Positions 35,901 to 48,236 are shown, counted from the stretch's first letter. The stretch: DNA of 64,000 bases from Helopsaltes ochotensis (GCA_013400155.1 VXBM01000200.1:257458-321457), one strand, 5' to 3'. Numbers and translations are program-made. The notes: generated from the letters alone by a model not told the origin.

Positions 35901-38197
35901 AATGATGAGGATTTGCATTCTCTGAAAAGTTAATCAAATAATAAAAGACAATGAACAGTAGAACAGAAGAACCCTTGGCTAGACTAAGACGTTGCAGTTA
36001 TTGCACATCCATGTATCCTAGAATATAATCATACCATATTCACTTGAATATATATTTTTATCTTTTAACTTATTTACTAGAATTGATTCAAATTACTGCC
36101 ATACATTTCAGGTTAAACAGTTTGATATAAGTCAAGATTTTGTGCTACAATTATTCCATCCAAGAAAAAGTGTGGTCTCATGTACAACCTCATTTCAAAC
36201 TCTCAAGGATTATACTAAGCACCCTAAGAAATAGGAACTTATATTCAGAAGAATTAATGTAAGCTCTGTTCACTTGCTTCATCACAACCATTGTTATGCC
36301 TCATGGATGATTTGCCTTCATTTCTTTATATTTGATAATACCTTTCTCAATTTCCTGAATGAAAGCTATAATCATGGTGCTAACAATTCACATTTAAAGA
36401 AATAATTGTTTTAAACAGTCTTTTTTTTTTTATTTCATTATATAGCTCTTTCATTGATATGTAATATGTAAATACCTAATATTTTTAGGTGTTAAATCTA
36501 TATGAATTATATTTTCCTAAATTTCTGTACAGAGCTAGAAGTCAGTCTAACAAATCAAGTAAGAGACAGAAGTATAATAAGGAAGGTAAAAAAAATCTTA
36601 AAAATTATCTTTTAAGCTTGTAAAATTCTTGAAATTTTTATAGAAGAATCTTCTTGGGCTACAAAATTACTAGATTCTTTATGTGCTCAGGTTATTTAAT
36701 GATATTTTATGTACTGCTCGCTGTGCTCTTTTGGCAAAATACCATTACTAACATAGTGAAATACACCCAGGGTTAAGACCCCTTAGCTTTTATCCTGACT
36801 CTAAGGATACCCTGTTTGGCCTTTGTCTGGTTTGACCTTTCTGTCTGTTTTGCTTTATGGATGACTGAAAGATTTACAATCAGAGAACTGGCTATGAGGA
36901 GTAATTATCACTTACTATATATACTGCTTTCATAACTTGAGATTTCCTGTATGCTGTGTATATATGTTTCCAAAGCAGTAAAATCTAAGATTTCATGATT
37001 AAAACACATAAATAAAACTTTAAATGAAGGAAACAGCTATGCAGCAGTTAAAGATGAAAATAGTGTTTCTTAGGGCAAAACAAATTTTAACCTAATTACA
37101 AGAGTAAAAACTGTCACAATTCAAATCCTTGCAAAGGTAACATGTTTTTCTTCCTTGAGTCTTTATTTTCTGGCAGGTTATGCTGAAGAATAATCTTCTA
37201 TCTGACCTGACATTTTCTTCCTTATTTGAACTGCAATTCTTAATCTCAGCATATTTGTCTTTAAACAAAGAAATGGTTGCCTGCAAGTGGATGAAAAAGG
37301 TTTTGCTCATTCATTATTTATAAGCTTCTATTGTGATTCTTTTTTTTTAATTAGAAACTTTCAACTGGTGTTGCTTATTGCTGATATGTGATAAGGATAA
37401 CTGAAAACCTTCTCAGTCCCATCTGACGAGGATATATTATGAAAGTTGATTGCATTAATTTGCTAAGACTTTCTACACGATCCACAACATGAAATGTTTC
37501 TGTATTTATTCTGAAGGAAATTAGCTTTCCTGACACTTAGCTTCATTCAGTATTGTAAAGGCATTTGAGACAGCATTTCCAGTTATTTGGTAGGTTGTTA
37601 TTTCATGAAATAGCTTTCAAAACGAGTGAGACAGGTAGAGCAGGCTAGCAGAGACTTTGCAGGCAATTTGCACAGGATTTATTGAAATATGGGAAGTGTT
37701 CTTAGGCTTGGCATTAGTTTTCAGTTGCCAGCTTAAGTTTTTCACTACTTGTATTTGGCCAGTCTTCTTACCTGTGACTTGCTCTCCAAACACTCTTGGC
37801 CACAGGATTGCTGTCACTCAGTGCAGCGCATAATCTTTTCAGGAGCCTTCCCAGGAGGCAATAGAGGGAATGAGAAAGAAGACCTAAGACCTGTCAGTGA
37901 CAAATGATTGCTAGGTGACTGGCAGTGTAAAGTGTTAAAGAAAAGCATTCACTCTTTAAAAGGGAGTGTGAGCCGAAGCTAAATTGGAGAGAGACAAGCC
38001 TTAGGACACCATAATGTAATGTGTCAGAGCACCCTTCATTCTTTTTCTGGACTGAACCTATCAAGGAGCTGCCAATAGTTAGCTGATGGTGAGCTTTAAG
38101 ACAGGTCAGATGTGTCTTTGGAAGTGTGAGTGCTTGTGCAATGGCATGATTTTTGATTCATGTCTAGGAGATTGATTAGAAATTTGAGATTAAAATC
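32977..38197 (+). other. GABBR2: Intron stretch with a GC-rich patch
   Basis: No gene recognised. The segment at about 35327-35580 is clearly richer in G+C and CpG than its surroundings and is open in several frames on both strands (35144-35614 plus; 35319-35567 minus). It has no recognisable domain and no clear splice sites. The rest, especially 35640-37500, is strongly AT-rich. Confidence 0.65.
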
Positions 38198-38795
38198 TGT
38201 CGTGGTTTAACCCGTCAACAGCCAAGCCCCACACAGCCACTTGGTCACTCCTCCACTAGCAGGACTGGGGAGAGAATTGGCAGGGTAAAAGCATAGAACT
38301 CAGGGGCTGACATAAAGGCAGTTTAATAGGAAAAGCAGGAGCCATGCATGCAAGCAAAGCAAAACAAGAAATTAATTTACCACTTCCCATGGGCAGAGAG
38401 CTGTCCAGCCATTTCCAGAAGAGCATGGCCCCATCACATATAATATTTACTTGGGAAGACACATGCTGTCACTCCAAATATCCTCACCTTCTTCCTTCTT
38501 CCCCCCACTTTATACCCTGAGCATGACACCACATGGCCTGGAATATCCCTTTGGTCAGTTGAGATCACCTATCCCAGCTGTGTCTCATCCCAACCTCCCA
38601 TGTACCTCCAGCCCCTTGCCAACGTGCCAGTACAAAAAGCAGAAAGGCCTTGCTCTGTGCAAGCCCTGTTCAGGGGCTTGCAAGAACAAGAACATCTCTG
38701 TATTATCAATCCTGTGTCCAGCAGAAATCCAAAACACAGCCCTGAACTAGCCACTGTGAAAAAAAATTAACTTTACTCCAGCTGAAACCACCAGA
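38198..38795 (-). mobile_element. ERVL-type solo LTR
   Basis: On the plus strand the element begins TGTCGTGGTTTAACC and ends GCTGAAACCACCAGA. Read in LTR sense (minus) it runs from TCTGGTGGTTTCAGC to GGTTAAACCACGACA, so one TG terminus has mutated. Internal landmarks fit an avian ERVL-family LTR: a TATA box (GTATAAAG, plus 38508-38515), an ATTAAA polyadenylation signal (plus 38322-38327) downstream of it, and GAATATCCCTTTGGTCAGTT. The flanks AAATC (38193-38197) and TAATC (38796-38800) are a 4/5 match to a 5-bp target duplication, the ERVL size. No internal retroviral genes adjoin it. Confidence 0.85.
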
Positions 38796-41700
38796 TAATC
38801 TTTCCAAATTTTAGAGCCATTCTCTTCTTCAAGTATTTCAAGTACATATGGACCATGCTTAGTTTCCCCTGTTGGCAAACACTTTTCCAAAATTCTTCTG
38901 AGATCTGATGACTAAATATTCCCTATAGCTGCCAGCAGTCCTGTTGAGCTGTGATGCATGAATAAGGAATAATTCTCAGAAACTAAATGGTTCTGTTGTA
39001 GCACAAGGTTTAATAATATTGGTTCCTGAGATAGGCTGCTGAGTACTGATTATGCAGCAAGATTTTCTAAAAGGCTAAGCATCTAATCACTCCCACTGAA
39101 TTAGGATAGTTAAGCAAAAGGGGCATCTGGAAGATGGTGGGAGAAGGGATTGCTAAACTGATGTCACAGGAAGGTTTAAGGGAGTACAGTGATCATTTAC
39201 TGTGTGGAGAAGCAGGAGAGGCTATATTAAAAAAATTGAAAAGCTTTTCAAGGAGGAGTCATGGAGCAGCACCTTTTGCAGGCATGGTTTTTCAGAACAA
39301 ACTAAGACCTGGGTATTTTTTTAGGCTTTCAGCTATATATAATACTATTTTTCTGCTACTTCCTAATCAAGCATAGCCTGTGTCCCCTAGATGAGAAACC
39401 TCTGTGACCCTTAGTTATCTGGAGAATAGTCCATGCTAAGTTTATTAAATTTACTTTGAAATTTACTTCATATTTGTTGGAAAGCAAATACTCATCACTT
39501 GTTCATATTTCTCTTTGTAGCTGGCATGGAATTCTAAGTTTATAAAGAGCTGCAGTGACATAACAGTGTTCTTAGTAGTATCAAGCTGTGGTAAGCTATT
39601 ATGAGCTTTGAAATCCTTCATCTTCATTTGGAGCCATGTGGTTTGGGCCACTGTAATGATGTTAGGACAGATATATAATTTGGCTTTATGGTAGCATAGA
39701 TACAGTTTTTACATGAGTATATATCCAGGCAGACATATATGAGTTGATGAGTGGATATGCATATCAATATATGTATTTTTTAAACTTTTTAGGATACGGT
39801 GGTTTTTTCAGAGGGGCCTTTATAAGCATAAATTTTACTAGTGCTCATACTGGTGTAAACATTTTTACGTTGGTTTAACTGCATCACCATGAGGGTTATT
39901 TGCAGTCAGACTGACATAGCTGAGGGTGCTATTAGCTTCAGATACAGTGTCATTGAAAGCTAGACAGCATTGTCTACATGGAGGAAAATAAAGAAAATCC
40001 ATCTGTCCCATCTCTTATGCATAGCAAGTGTATTTCTCTCATCCTTTAACACTCTCAGAAGAATTTGTCTTCATAAGGTGTGAATAAGTACACTTACAAA
40101 AATGTGGTGAAAATAGAAATTATGACATATAGTGAAAGGAACTGAAACTAAGCACAGTCTCATCGGAAATTCTCAGTGTAAGTGGGTAACAATCAAACTG
40201 GCAATCACAATACTGCTGTGCATTTTGGTAAGTTTGTTTTATTCAGCTGATATCAGTTGCAGATTTTTTTTTTTTGCTTTTATTTAACAAGAATATGTAA
40301 CTACCTGATATGCTGTTGAAAATCCTCTGTACTAACTTTGTGAAACGTGAGCTAGTTAATTAAGTGGTAGTGAGTCAATTTGTGTGGAGTTGCCTAAAGT
40401 GGGCTATAAAATTCTGTAATAAAATATGTAGAGAAAACCATTTCGATATATCCTTAAGAGTATCTCATTCTTTGTTGGCAGAAGACTTTCATCCTGGCTA
40501 TATAAGTAATCTATTCTGTGACAATTAATCAGCAACAAGGATTGTTTATAATTCCATGAGAATTATAGGCATAATTTACATTAACATTTTTCTGGGCCAG
40601 TTTTATCTGGGTTGGTTAGTTTTTATACTTTTTTGTCCCTCTTTGAAAGCACAGCTTCAGATTCAAATTCTGAAATTTCTCAGCTCCTGTCGTGGTACTG
40701 ACAAATATTATCTCACAACCTCAGTACATTTTCCCTCATGTTTTTCTTCTGCATTTTAATGTGAGCTTCAAACAATATCTCTATTATGATTACGGAAAGA
40801 TCTAGTTAAAAATAATAGAAGCACTACAGAAAGAAGCCAACATCATATTCTGAATATTGTGAAAAGCACTTCGTTGGTGTGTTTCTTTGAAGGAGTTCTA
40901 CTCTCTCCTGTCCTTTTGTTGTTGAACACTCAGAGGCTTTGACAGATATGAGCTATATTATACAAATGATGTACTAACTTTAATAATTCAGAGTTCCCAA
41001 AGGAAGCTGAAGGAAATGGCATATAGAAAAGTCAACCTGCAGTCCCATTCTTATCTGTATTGACCTGGGAAGAGAGAAGAGAACCACAGTCCTGTCTCTT
41101 TGCTTCCTTTAATTAATCTGGAGTTAGCTCTGTCATTGATCAGCATTTGTGCTTGGGGATCTGAAAAAACAGCAGCTGTCCTTTCTGGGAGAACAAAAGA
41201 TCACAAAAACCTTTTTTTGTGTCTCCCCCTCAGTACTCCTGTAATCACACTATAAAAGGGATAGTATATCCTTCTTCTCAATAAAGGCATGTTTTACTTC
41301 CCTCACAGACTAATTTCCACAGTTGTCACTCTCTACTTTAAGATATCAAATATCTTTATGGCTCTCCTGGACTTTAATAAAATGTGGCATGTCCTCTATG
41401 AACTGTCCTTTCCTGTTGGTAAGGGACAAAGCATTGATCATGTGGTTTCCTGGTAGGAAATATTGGGTTTTTTTCCCCACATTCTCGTGTTTCTAAGTCC
41501 AAAAATCTTGTTCTTCAGGCTGCCGTAGAAGCTTTTTTCTCCGAATACTGAGCTTCATTCCTACAAGGGTTAGCTCCTGGTACCCAGGCTAGCTAGTTAT
41601 AGGGCAGGCACATTTTCAGTGTTACTTCACCTGTGAAGGAAACCATGTAAGAATTTATAAATGTTGAAAATAAATCACGTTGTTTGTCACGTGAAATAAT

Positions 41701-43702
41701 CACAGAAAACTCAATTCCTTAATTGCAGTACTGTAATCAGACCGCAGATTTACACTGGTGTTTTGTGTATGTTTCTCCACCTGTTATGTGCTTCCCATAT
41801 CTCATCTGGTCCCAGTAAACTCTCCATACAGAAGTGGTTGCATAGCAGTTGCTCATTTCCCTGCTATGCTCATCAGAGCAATGAGGCTTTAGCCTGTTGC
41901 TGTGAAGCCCAGGCTGGACCAACACCAGGGCGTGTCATCCCCTTTTGCTGTCACGAGAGGCTGTGGACTATCTGGTATCTAACATGCCCACCGTATATCA
42001 GTATGTATCCTGATGTTTTTCTCTCTTCTCTCTAGGTTGTGTTTTGATGTTTTAGATCCACAGGTAACAGCTGTCGTGCTACAAATACAAATGGAAGTAG
42101 CTTGGTTCTGGTTTTAGCATTAACCATTTTAGTTTTTAGGTGACTACTTGGGAATATTTTATTGTTTAAGATTGTCAAGAATTGATTCATGTACCACTTT
42201 CACCATGAGTGTTCGGTCTGTGACAGAAATTATAAACTTATATTCACTTCTAAGAGTATGTGATGCCATGTGGATGGGCTTTTGAAACTACTGCTGGACA
42301 CTAGGGGATTTTGTTTTTATTCAAACCACTTTTAGGTCCATCCAAGTGGATCATGCTCATGGGAAAGGGAAATAGGTCTTCGGAACTGCAGACTCCAACT
42401 CTTGATGGGTGTGTAGTAAATGCCTAGGACCCTCTGCCAGATTTGCAGCCCAGTCTACAATTTGTTGTAGACAATTTTTATCAATATAACAATATATATA
42501 ACAACATAACAATAAAAATAGTGGTTTGTGTTAAGGAAAGTTTTGCCTCCTGTGAGCTCTCAGATTACTGTTAGTCAGATTTTACTAAAATGGAGCTGGC
42601 TGCTCTATTCAGCAGAGCTGAACAGGCAAAATCACTTTGAGTGAGAAAGGAGAAAAGGTTAATATGAAGCTGTTGGGTGAAATACAGTCTTTCCAAATTT
42701 ACCATCTAGCTCAAGATCATCAGCTCCCAAAATCAGTGTCACAAATAGGGTCATGAGCTCGGAATTTAAATGTAAATTGGATTGTGCATGCCCAGACTGA
42801 AAGGCCTGAAAGGAAATTTTTGTCTCTGCTGAGCCAGCTAAGAAATCTTTAGCCAATGGACCTGTGGTTTGTAAGTCTCATCAAAATGTAAAATTTCTAG
42901 TGTAAAAATGATAATTCAGTAAGCTCCTGTGCATCTAAACCATACCAAAATCTCAACAAAAATAGCAGACAATAATTGATGGCAGATGTCATCAGAAGTG
43001 TGGGATAAATTCATGTCAGAATTCCAGGTACAGTGGCCAAGGCATCAGACAAACAAATTCCTCTATCTGCATAGTCGATTTTGTCTGGAACAAGAAGGCC
43101 ACAGATGTGACGGCAGTCCCAAAATACTGGATGAGAATAACTTTAAAATTTCAACTCAAGTGCGTGTCGGCTTTAATTATATAACACAGTAAGTTTTGCA
43201 GTCAGGCTACTAATGAGTCGCTAATTCCCAGTCAGAGTAAGAGGTTTGATTCCCAGCATATCTGCTAACTAGCCAGTCTGCTCCATACTGGCTGGAGCCT
43301 GCCACCGTGACTCTCCTGGGAAATACTTCACAAGCAAGATGTCCTAGTTGTTTAAATGGGAGGGGAATGAGTGATTTAGCTGTGTTTGTTCTCCCAGTAA
43401 AAATGCTCTGCATAGTGTGAGCCAGTAAGAAACTGTGTGATCTTTAAGCTGGAGATGACTGTGTCCAATAACAGTTTCCTGATTATGTAAATGAGTTCTT
43501 AAAAATGTTTTACATTCCTTTCAAGAACCAGAAATGTTTCTTTTAATGATGTTAGCTGTCTGGAATTCTGATTTAATTATTCATGTCCTATTCTTTCATA
43601 TTTCTTTTCCTTTTGACATACTGTCAAAAAAGAAAAAATCAGTTAAACAATTCAGAACATGTGAACTGCCATAAACAATCACTCTTGTTTGTTTCTTTGC
43701 AG
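38796..43702 (+). other. GABBR2: Last part of the 34.7-kb GABBR2 intron
   Basis: No exon or transposon was recognised between the solo LTR and the 43703 acceptor. There are short T runs (40265-40275) and an (ATAACA)-like stretch at about 42480-42520. Open frames are below 95 codons. Confidence 0.7.
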
Positions 43703-43783
43703 AACAAAAGGAAGTAAAGGTGGGAGAATACAATGCTGTGCATGACAATTTGGTTATAATCGACAACAGCATCAGGTTCCAAG
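43703..43783 (+). CDS. GABBR2: GABBR2 internal exon (membrane-proximal ectodomain)
   Basis: This 81-nt exon follows an acceptor with a good pyrimidine tract (TTTGTTTCTTTGCAG) and ends at CAAG|GTAGGA. With the carried base it encodes E-QKEVKVGEYNAV, then HDNLVIIDNSIRFQ and the first base of Gly. The KEVKVGEYNAV core and the IRFQG end identify it as the GABBR2 segment joining the Venus-flytrap domain to the TM1 linker. It enters in phase 1 and leaves in phase 1, matching both neighbours. Compared with the human protein as I remember it, about nine of 27 residues differ. That is many for this conserved gene, while the TM exons here look identical to human. The human N-D-T sequon in this exon is replaced by D-N-S-I, which is not a sequon. 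No second version of this exon was found in the window. Confidence 0.93.
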
Positions 43784-46700
43784 GTAGGAGACAAAATGGA
43801 AAGAGGTACAGGAGTGACATGGATAGCTGTATGTAGTTTGTAAGACTGTGTGTTCTTAAAAACTGTTTTTGGATTTTTAATATCAAATGCTGTGACACTG
43901 TAGAAAAAATGTTTTAAAAATAGGTTTCTGATCAGAAAATTGCAGTGTTTTGATATTGTATACTTGGTATTTATTCCAATGGTATGGCAAAATCAAATGT
44001 ATATGTGTACACAAATGTTTTTTGATATTTCAAGAAGCAGGTTCTTCACCAATGAATAGTGTCCTGTTTCATCCCCATTTCCCACTCCCGCAGTTCATCT
44101 CACCTGAGGGATGCTCTCATGTTCTGTGTTTGCAGACACGAGAAGGAGGTAATTGTTTTTCTTTGGGAAGTGTCTGTTAGGTAGTTAGAAAATAGATTTT
44201 CAAAATACAAAGGCTGGCTTTAACATGGCCTGTGAGAAACAGGGCCAGAGAGGATTTTCAGTCCAGCAGCACTCCAAAGGTACACAGCAGACATATAGCA
44301 TTTCTTACTGTATCTTCCTCCTATTTTTATCCCATGCTGCTCCAAATATCACATGGGGACTTCCTCGGCCCTCAAGCAGCTGACGTGCAGGGATACCCAT
44401 GATTTTCAGAGCCCGTTGTCATGGCAGCCAGGTGTGAGCTGAAATGAGTTTTAAGGGTGTCTCCTGTTGAATATAGGCATATGCATTATTTTCAAAGCTG
44501 ATTTTTTTAAGATTTAATGTTAAGCTCTGCTGTGGTGCAGTTTACTGAGAGAAATTGAAGACACCTTTGTGAGTTCTGTGTGGTTTCCCCCTGGAAGTGG
44601 TGAGGTAGTTGTGTATCAAGCTGTTGTACTGTTGTACTCTACTACACCTTTCTCCAATGTCCCAACAGCCAAGGTTTGCATGAGCATGGGTGGAGTTTCA
44701 CTGCAGTGATCTAATTCATGACTACCTGTCCGTCTGCTGGAGCTTTTCACCTTTCCTTTTGGTATCTCTTGCTGGACTCAAAAGAGCACAGATACACAAA
44801 CTTCTCACATGTCTCTGGGGAATGAGGCTTTGGAAATGAAGAGGCCAGAATCTGTCCCAGTTGCTGAAGTCTGGGACCTAGCTGATTATTTTTGCCGCAA
44901 GGAGTAGCAAATGATTTAGCTTAATATAATTCAATCCCATTAATTTACAGAGAATATATGCAGTATTAATCAAGTTACAGGAGACAGCATTTGTTCATAT
45001 CTTCTCATCTTTACAGACAGTACATGATGGGGAAAAGTCTCTGTCCTTTTTTCAGGACAAGACTGCTAGGTCTTGTTCTGACCACATCTGAGGGTGGTCT
45101 TTCCACCCATAACCTGTCTTATGGTTGTCTTAAGATGTATTATGTGACTCACAGTGAGTCTTTTCCTTTGTTTCATCTTAGCTTTTCATTGAGACAGTTG
45201 GATATTCCATGTGGAGAACACTGACTTCCAGTCAGTATAAGAAGCCTGGTAACTTTAAGTATTTGAAATAGAGAGTAGTAAAAATGTTCCTGTTTAAACC
45301 GTTGCATAAAATTCCACAGCAACAGGATCGAATGGCCAGTGCACAAACAAGAAAATAAATTTTGTTGACTCACTGTTTGTTTATATTTAATAAATACAAA
45401 CCATCAATATGCTTTGTAGAGTGTAGAAAAAGTAGGGTGAATTTTTGGTTTTTAGTGTTAGTGCTTTTAAATCAGGCATGTGTTTTATTGTTTTTTTGGC
45501 TTGTTACTTGTCCAATTTTATTAATTGCCATGCACTGTAAATACATGCAATGTGGAGGGAAAGAGGAAAATCTCAGGTACTTCCCTCCAATATTAAATCA
45601 ACAAATGGTTCCTTCACTGCCACTTTTTTGTAATCACCTAAAGGAATTTTTTTTTCTGAAAAGTTGGGTATAAAGACCAAAGGGTGGCAAGTTTCCATGG
45701 TCTGAAGAGTTTTGACTTAACTCTTAAAGGTAAAACTATTTTATTATGCAAATCCTTGAATATTCTTTTAGGTGCAAGGCAGAAGAGTGGATGTAAAATT
45801 TAGCCATGGCAGCTGCTAGTCAGATACAGCTCCGCTTCTGCAGCCGTGCTGCGAAAGGAGCTGCTCAGCCCTGTGGCCCTTGCAGCCCCATTGGAGGGCT
45901 GATGCAAAAGGACGGGCTCAGGAACTGCAGGGCTCCCAAATCTGTTTCTGAAGGAAGACAGTGATGCAAAAGGCCTTTTGCCAATCTCCTGCACCAAGGA
46001 AAAAATTAGTAGGCAGGTGAAATGGAGTGTGGAAAGTCAGGGATGCAGAGCTTCATTGCAGTTGTCGGAAAGTGATTCTCCTCATTAAACCGAGAAGCCT
46101 TTAATTAGTTGGAGCTGACTGTCGATGAAGAACAGCTTTAAACGTAGTTTTTAAGTTCAGACATTCAAATCCACATCTGCCAAGGGGATCTCTCCCTATA
46201 AAACTTTATCCATCCATTTTCCCATATTCTTCCCTTCTGTAGAATCCTGAGGGCACCAACAACCCTCCCTTCCCTCCTCCCAGGGCTTCCCCCACCCCTG
46301 CCCACAGCCCAGGACCACATTTCAGCCCCAGGGCCATCAATCCCAGTGATGCTACACTAAGCCTGATCTCCAGACAAGCTGTTTGAGTTTGCTCTGGCAA
46401 CAACAGTGGGCACAAAAATGATACTTTCTGTTTTCTACTGATTGCTCTGTCAATTGTTTCAGAAAAGCATAACCTCCTGGTAAAATTTATCCTTAAAGTA
46501 TGCATTTTAGTGTTTATTTACTTTAAAATGAGGCTAGTTAGCATGTATGGGGTTCTGCACTGGGGTTTGCTTGTGTCTTTTCTTCCAAAGAGGATATTTA
46601 CCTGCTCCAGAAATGCAAATCTTCATGCCAATCAACGTGACTAACATATGTCTGTCAAAGTCAATGATTTCATCAATTACTGATGTGGTTGACAGTTGCT

Positions 46701-46803
46701 CAGTGTGCTAATTCAAGGTATAGTACTTAGGTGGGGCAAAGTTTCTTGCAGAAATTCTACATCTGGTTGAGCTTTAGCTTTTTATTTCTTCGTGTAATTC
46801 TAG
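43784..46803 (+). other. GABBR2: GABBR2 intron, 3,020 bp
   Basis: This intron runs between the ectodomain exon and the TM1 exon (GTAGGA to TTCTAG). No transposon was recognised. A GC-enriched patch at about 45820-45960 and another at 46250-46340 are open on the minus strand but have no recognisable protein. Confidence 0.8.
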
Positions 46804-46954
46804 GACTTGAGCCTCCAAAGGACAAAACCATTATACAAGAGGAGCTGCGCAAAATCTCCCTGCCTCTCTACAGCATCCTCTCTGCCCTCACAATTCTAGG
46901 AATGATAATGGCCAGTGCTTTCTTGTTCTTTAACATCAAAAACAGAAATCAGAA
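46804..46954 (+). CDS. GABBR2: GABBR2 internal exon (linker and TM1)
   Basis: This 151-nt exon begins after GTGTAATTCTAG and ends at CAGAA|GTAAGA. It enters in phase 1 and leaves in phase 2. It encodes the short ectodomain-to-membrane linker (GLEPPKDKTIIQEELRK) followed by the first transmembrane helix, ISLPLYSILSALTILG through MIMASAFLFFNI, and the start of intracellular loop 1 (KNRNQ). The hydrophobic run of about 25 residues between charged KTIIQEELRK and KNRNQK supports the TM1 assignment. From memory, human GABBR2 differs only in the linker (SEPP versus LEPP, ILEQL versus IQEEL). The open frame extends upstream of the acceptor to an ATG at 46731, but that part is intron sequence and not a start. 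Confidence 0.96.
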
Positions 46955-47449
46955 GTAAGACATTCATGTTACTTCTATCACAAATTCTTTTGTATTAAAT
47001 GCCGTGTTGGTAGAACCAGTCGTGGTGTGGGTGTGTGTGTATATATATATACATATGTAAGGAAAATCTAAAATTGTGGAAAAGTGGTATTTTAGAACTA
47101 TTTCATTGAAATCACTGGGTAATATATTCACATTGAAACAGACTGTATTTAAGTTCCTTTGTACTGTCTAAAAAGGGTAATTTTCTATTTTATATTTGAC
47201 TGTCTGCTAATAACATTAACACTAGCTAATTAATACATCAGTAAAAGAGGAGGTCTTTTTACTAAGCATTCAAAAACCTGAAACAATGCTAAACTTCATA
47301 AAACAGCAAATACTATGCATGCCTTTAGATTTCATGGAGTTCTATAAGAGTTGTCTGTTTTGCCTGATTACAAAAAGCTCTTCTTTATTGCTCTAGTAGT
47401 CTAGCAGTAATCTTTTCCTCTTTAATGCACTATCACCTTTTGTCCATAG
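46955..47449 (+). other. GABBR2: GABBR2 intron, 495 bp
   Basis: This short intron runs between the TM1 and TM2 exons (GTAAGA to CCATAG). It contains a (GT)n(AT)n tract at about 47027-47056 near its 5' end and nothing else notable. Confidence 0.9.
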
Positions 47450-47582
47450 ACTAATAAAGATGTCCAGTCCCTACATGAACAACCTTATAATCCTTGGAGG
47501 GATGCTTTCTTATGCATCTATTTTTCTTTTTGGTCTTGATGGATCCTTTGTCTCCGAAAAGACATTTGAGACACTTTGCACA
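47450..47582 (+). CDS. GABBR2: GABBR2 internal exon (ICL1, TM2, ECL1)
   Basis: This 133-nt exon begins after CACCTTTTGTCCATAG and ends at TGCACA|GTAAGT, a consensus donor. It enters in phase 2, completing the Lys of KNRNQK-LIKMSSP, and leaves in phase 0. It encodes intracellular loop 1 (LIKMSSPYM), TM2 (NNLIILGGMLSYASIFLFGL) and extracellular loop 1 (DGSFVSEKTFETLCT). The Cys in LCT is expected to be the class C GPCR Cys at the top of TM3 that disulfide-bonds to extracellular loop 2. The sequence appears identical to human GABBR2 as remembered. Only 495 bases of intron separate it from the TM1 exon. The open frame continues past the donor to 47672, but that part is intron read-through. Confidence 0.97.
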
Positions 47583-47767
47583 GTAAGTAATTCTGTATAT
47601 TCTAGTTCATTTCCAGTTGAATTCAGTCTTACAGGAAACTTTGTGAGAAATGCAAACAGAAAAGTTTGGTAATTGGAGGTGTCATTCCATGAAATCACTG
47701 ATTCTTGCAGTTCTTTCCCGGGGTATTTTCTGCGACCAAATTCTAAAACATGCACAAAGCTTCATTA

Positions 47768-47813
47768 TGGTGGTGGTTGTTGTTGTTGTTGTTGTTGTTA
47801 TTATTATTATTAA
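47768..47813. repeat. Compound trinucleotide repeat (TGG/TTG/TTA)
   Basis: The plus strand changes from GGTGGTGG to (TTG)n to (TTA)n over about 45 bases, a compound microsatellite about 185 bases downstream of the 47582 exon. It is open in one frame (poly-Val/Ile), which has no coding meaning. Confidence 0.95.
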
Positions 47814-48213
47814 TAGAAAGCTTCAGATGCATTGGGATTTCACCTCAGACTGAAAGAGTAGATGTATATTCTTGTTTTGAAATTGTATCTAGAAGGATGA
47901 TTTACTAAAGGTTGTGTTTGTAGCATGACAACTTGTAATACCTGTAAAGTTACTGTGTTTTCTTTATTCATTCCATATTATTTTAAACTACATGACTGCA
48001 TCTTGTCTAGATCTCTTTAGTCAGTCTCTTTGGCCAATTCTCCAAAGACTTCTACTATTATTTCCAGGCTACGCTATAAATTCTCACAAGCCTAGTTCCA
48101 TATAGAATACAATCTAGTTAAATCAAAACAAGCAACTCTGAAATCAAATTAAATATGTCTACCTAGATATTTGTCTTAATTGTTCAGTGTAATATGCACT
48201 GTAATTATATATG

Positions 48214-48236
48214 TAATTATATATTATATATAATTA
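48214..48236. repeat. AT-rich palindrome in an (AT)-rich tract
   Basis: TAATTATATA and TATATAATTA (10-bp arms) flank TTA, within a longer AATTATAT-rich stretch (48201-48250) with further partial symmetry. It could extrude a cruciform; no known element is involved. Confidence 0.85.

Noticed and set aside
43201..43262. tRNA-like segment with a B-box-like GGTTTGATTCC
   Set aside because: No convincing A box, cloverleaf or CCA-side stem; the resemblance to tRNA-Leu is weak and could be chance.
46206..46505. 99-codon minus-strand ORF upstream of the TM1 exon
   Set aside because: It lies in a GC-rich intron patch with no domain and no transcript evidence.
46731..46803. ATG at 46731 in frame with the TM1 exon as an alternative start
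   Set aside because: The frame upstream of 46804 crosses a good splice acceptor and the phase fits the preceding exon; it is intron read-through.
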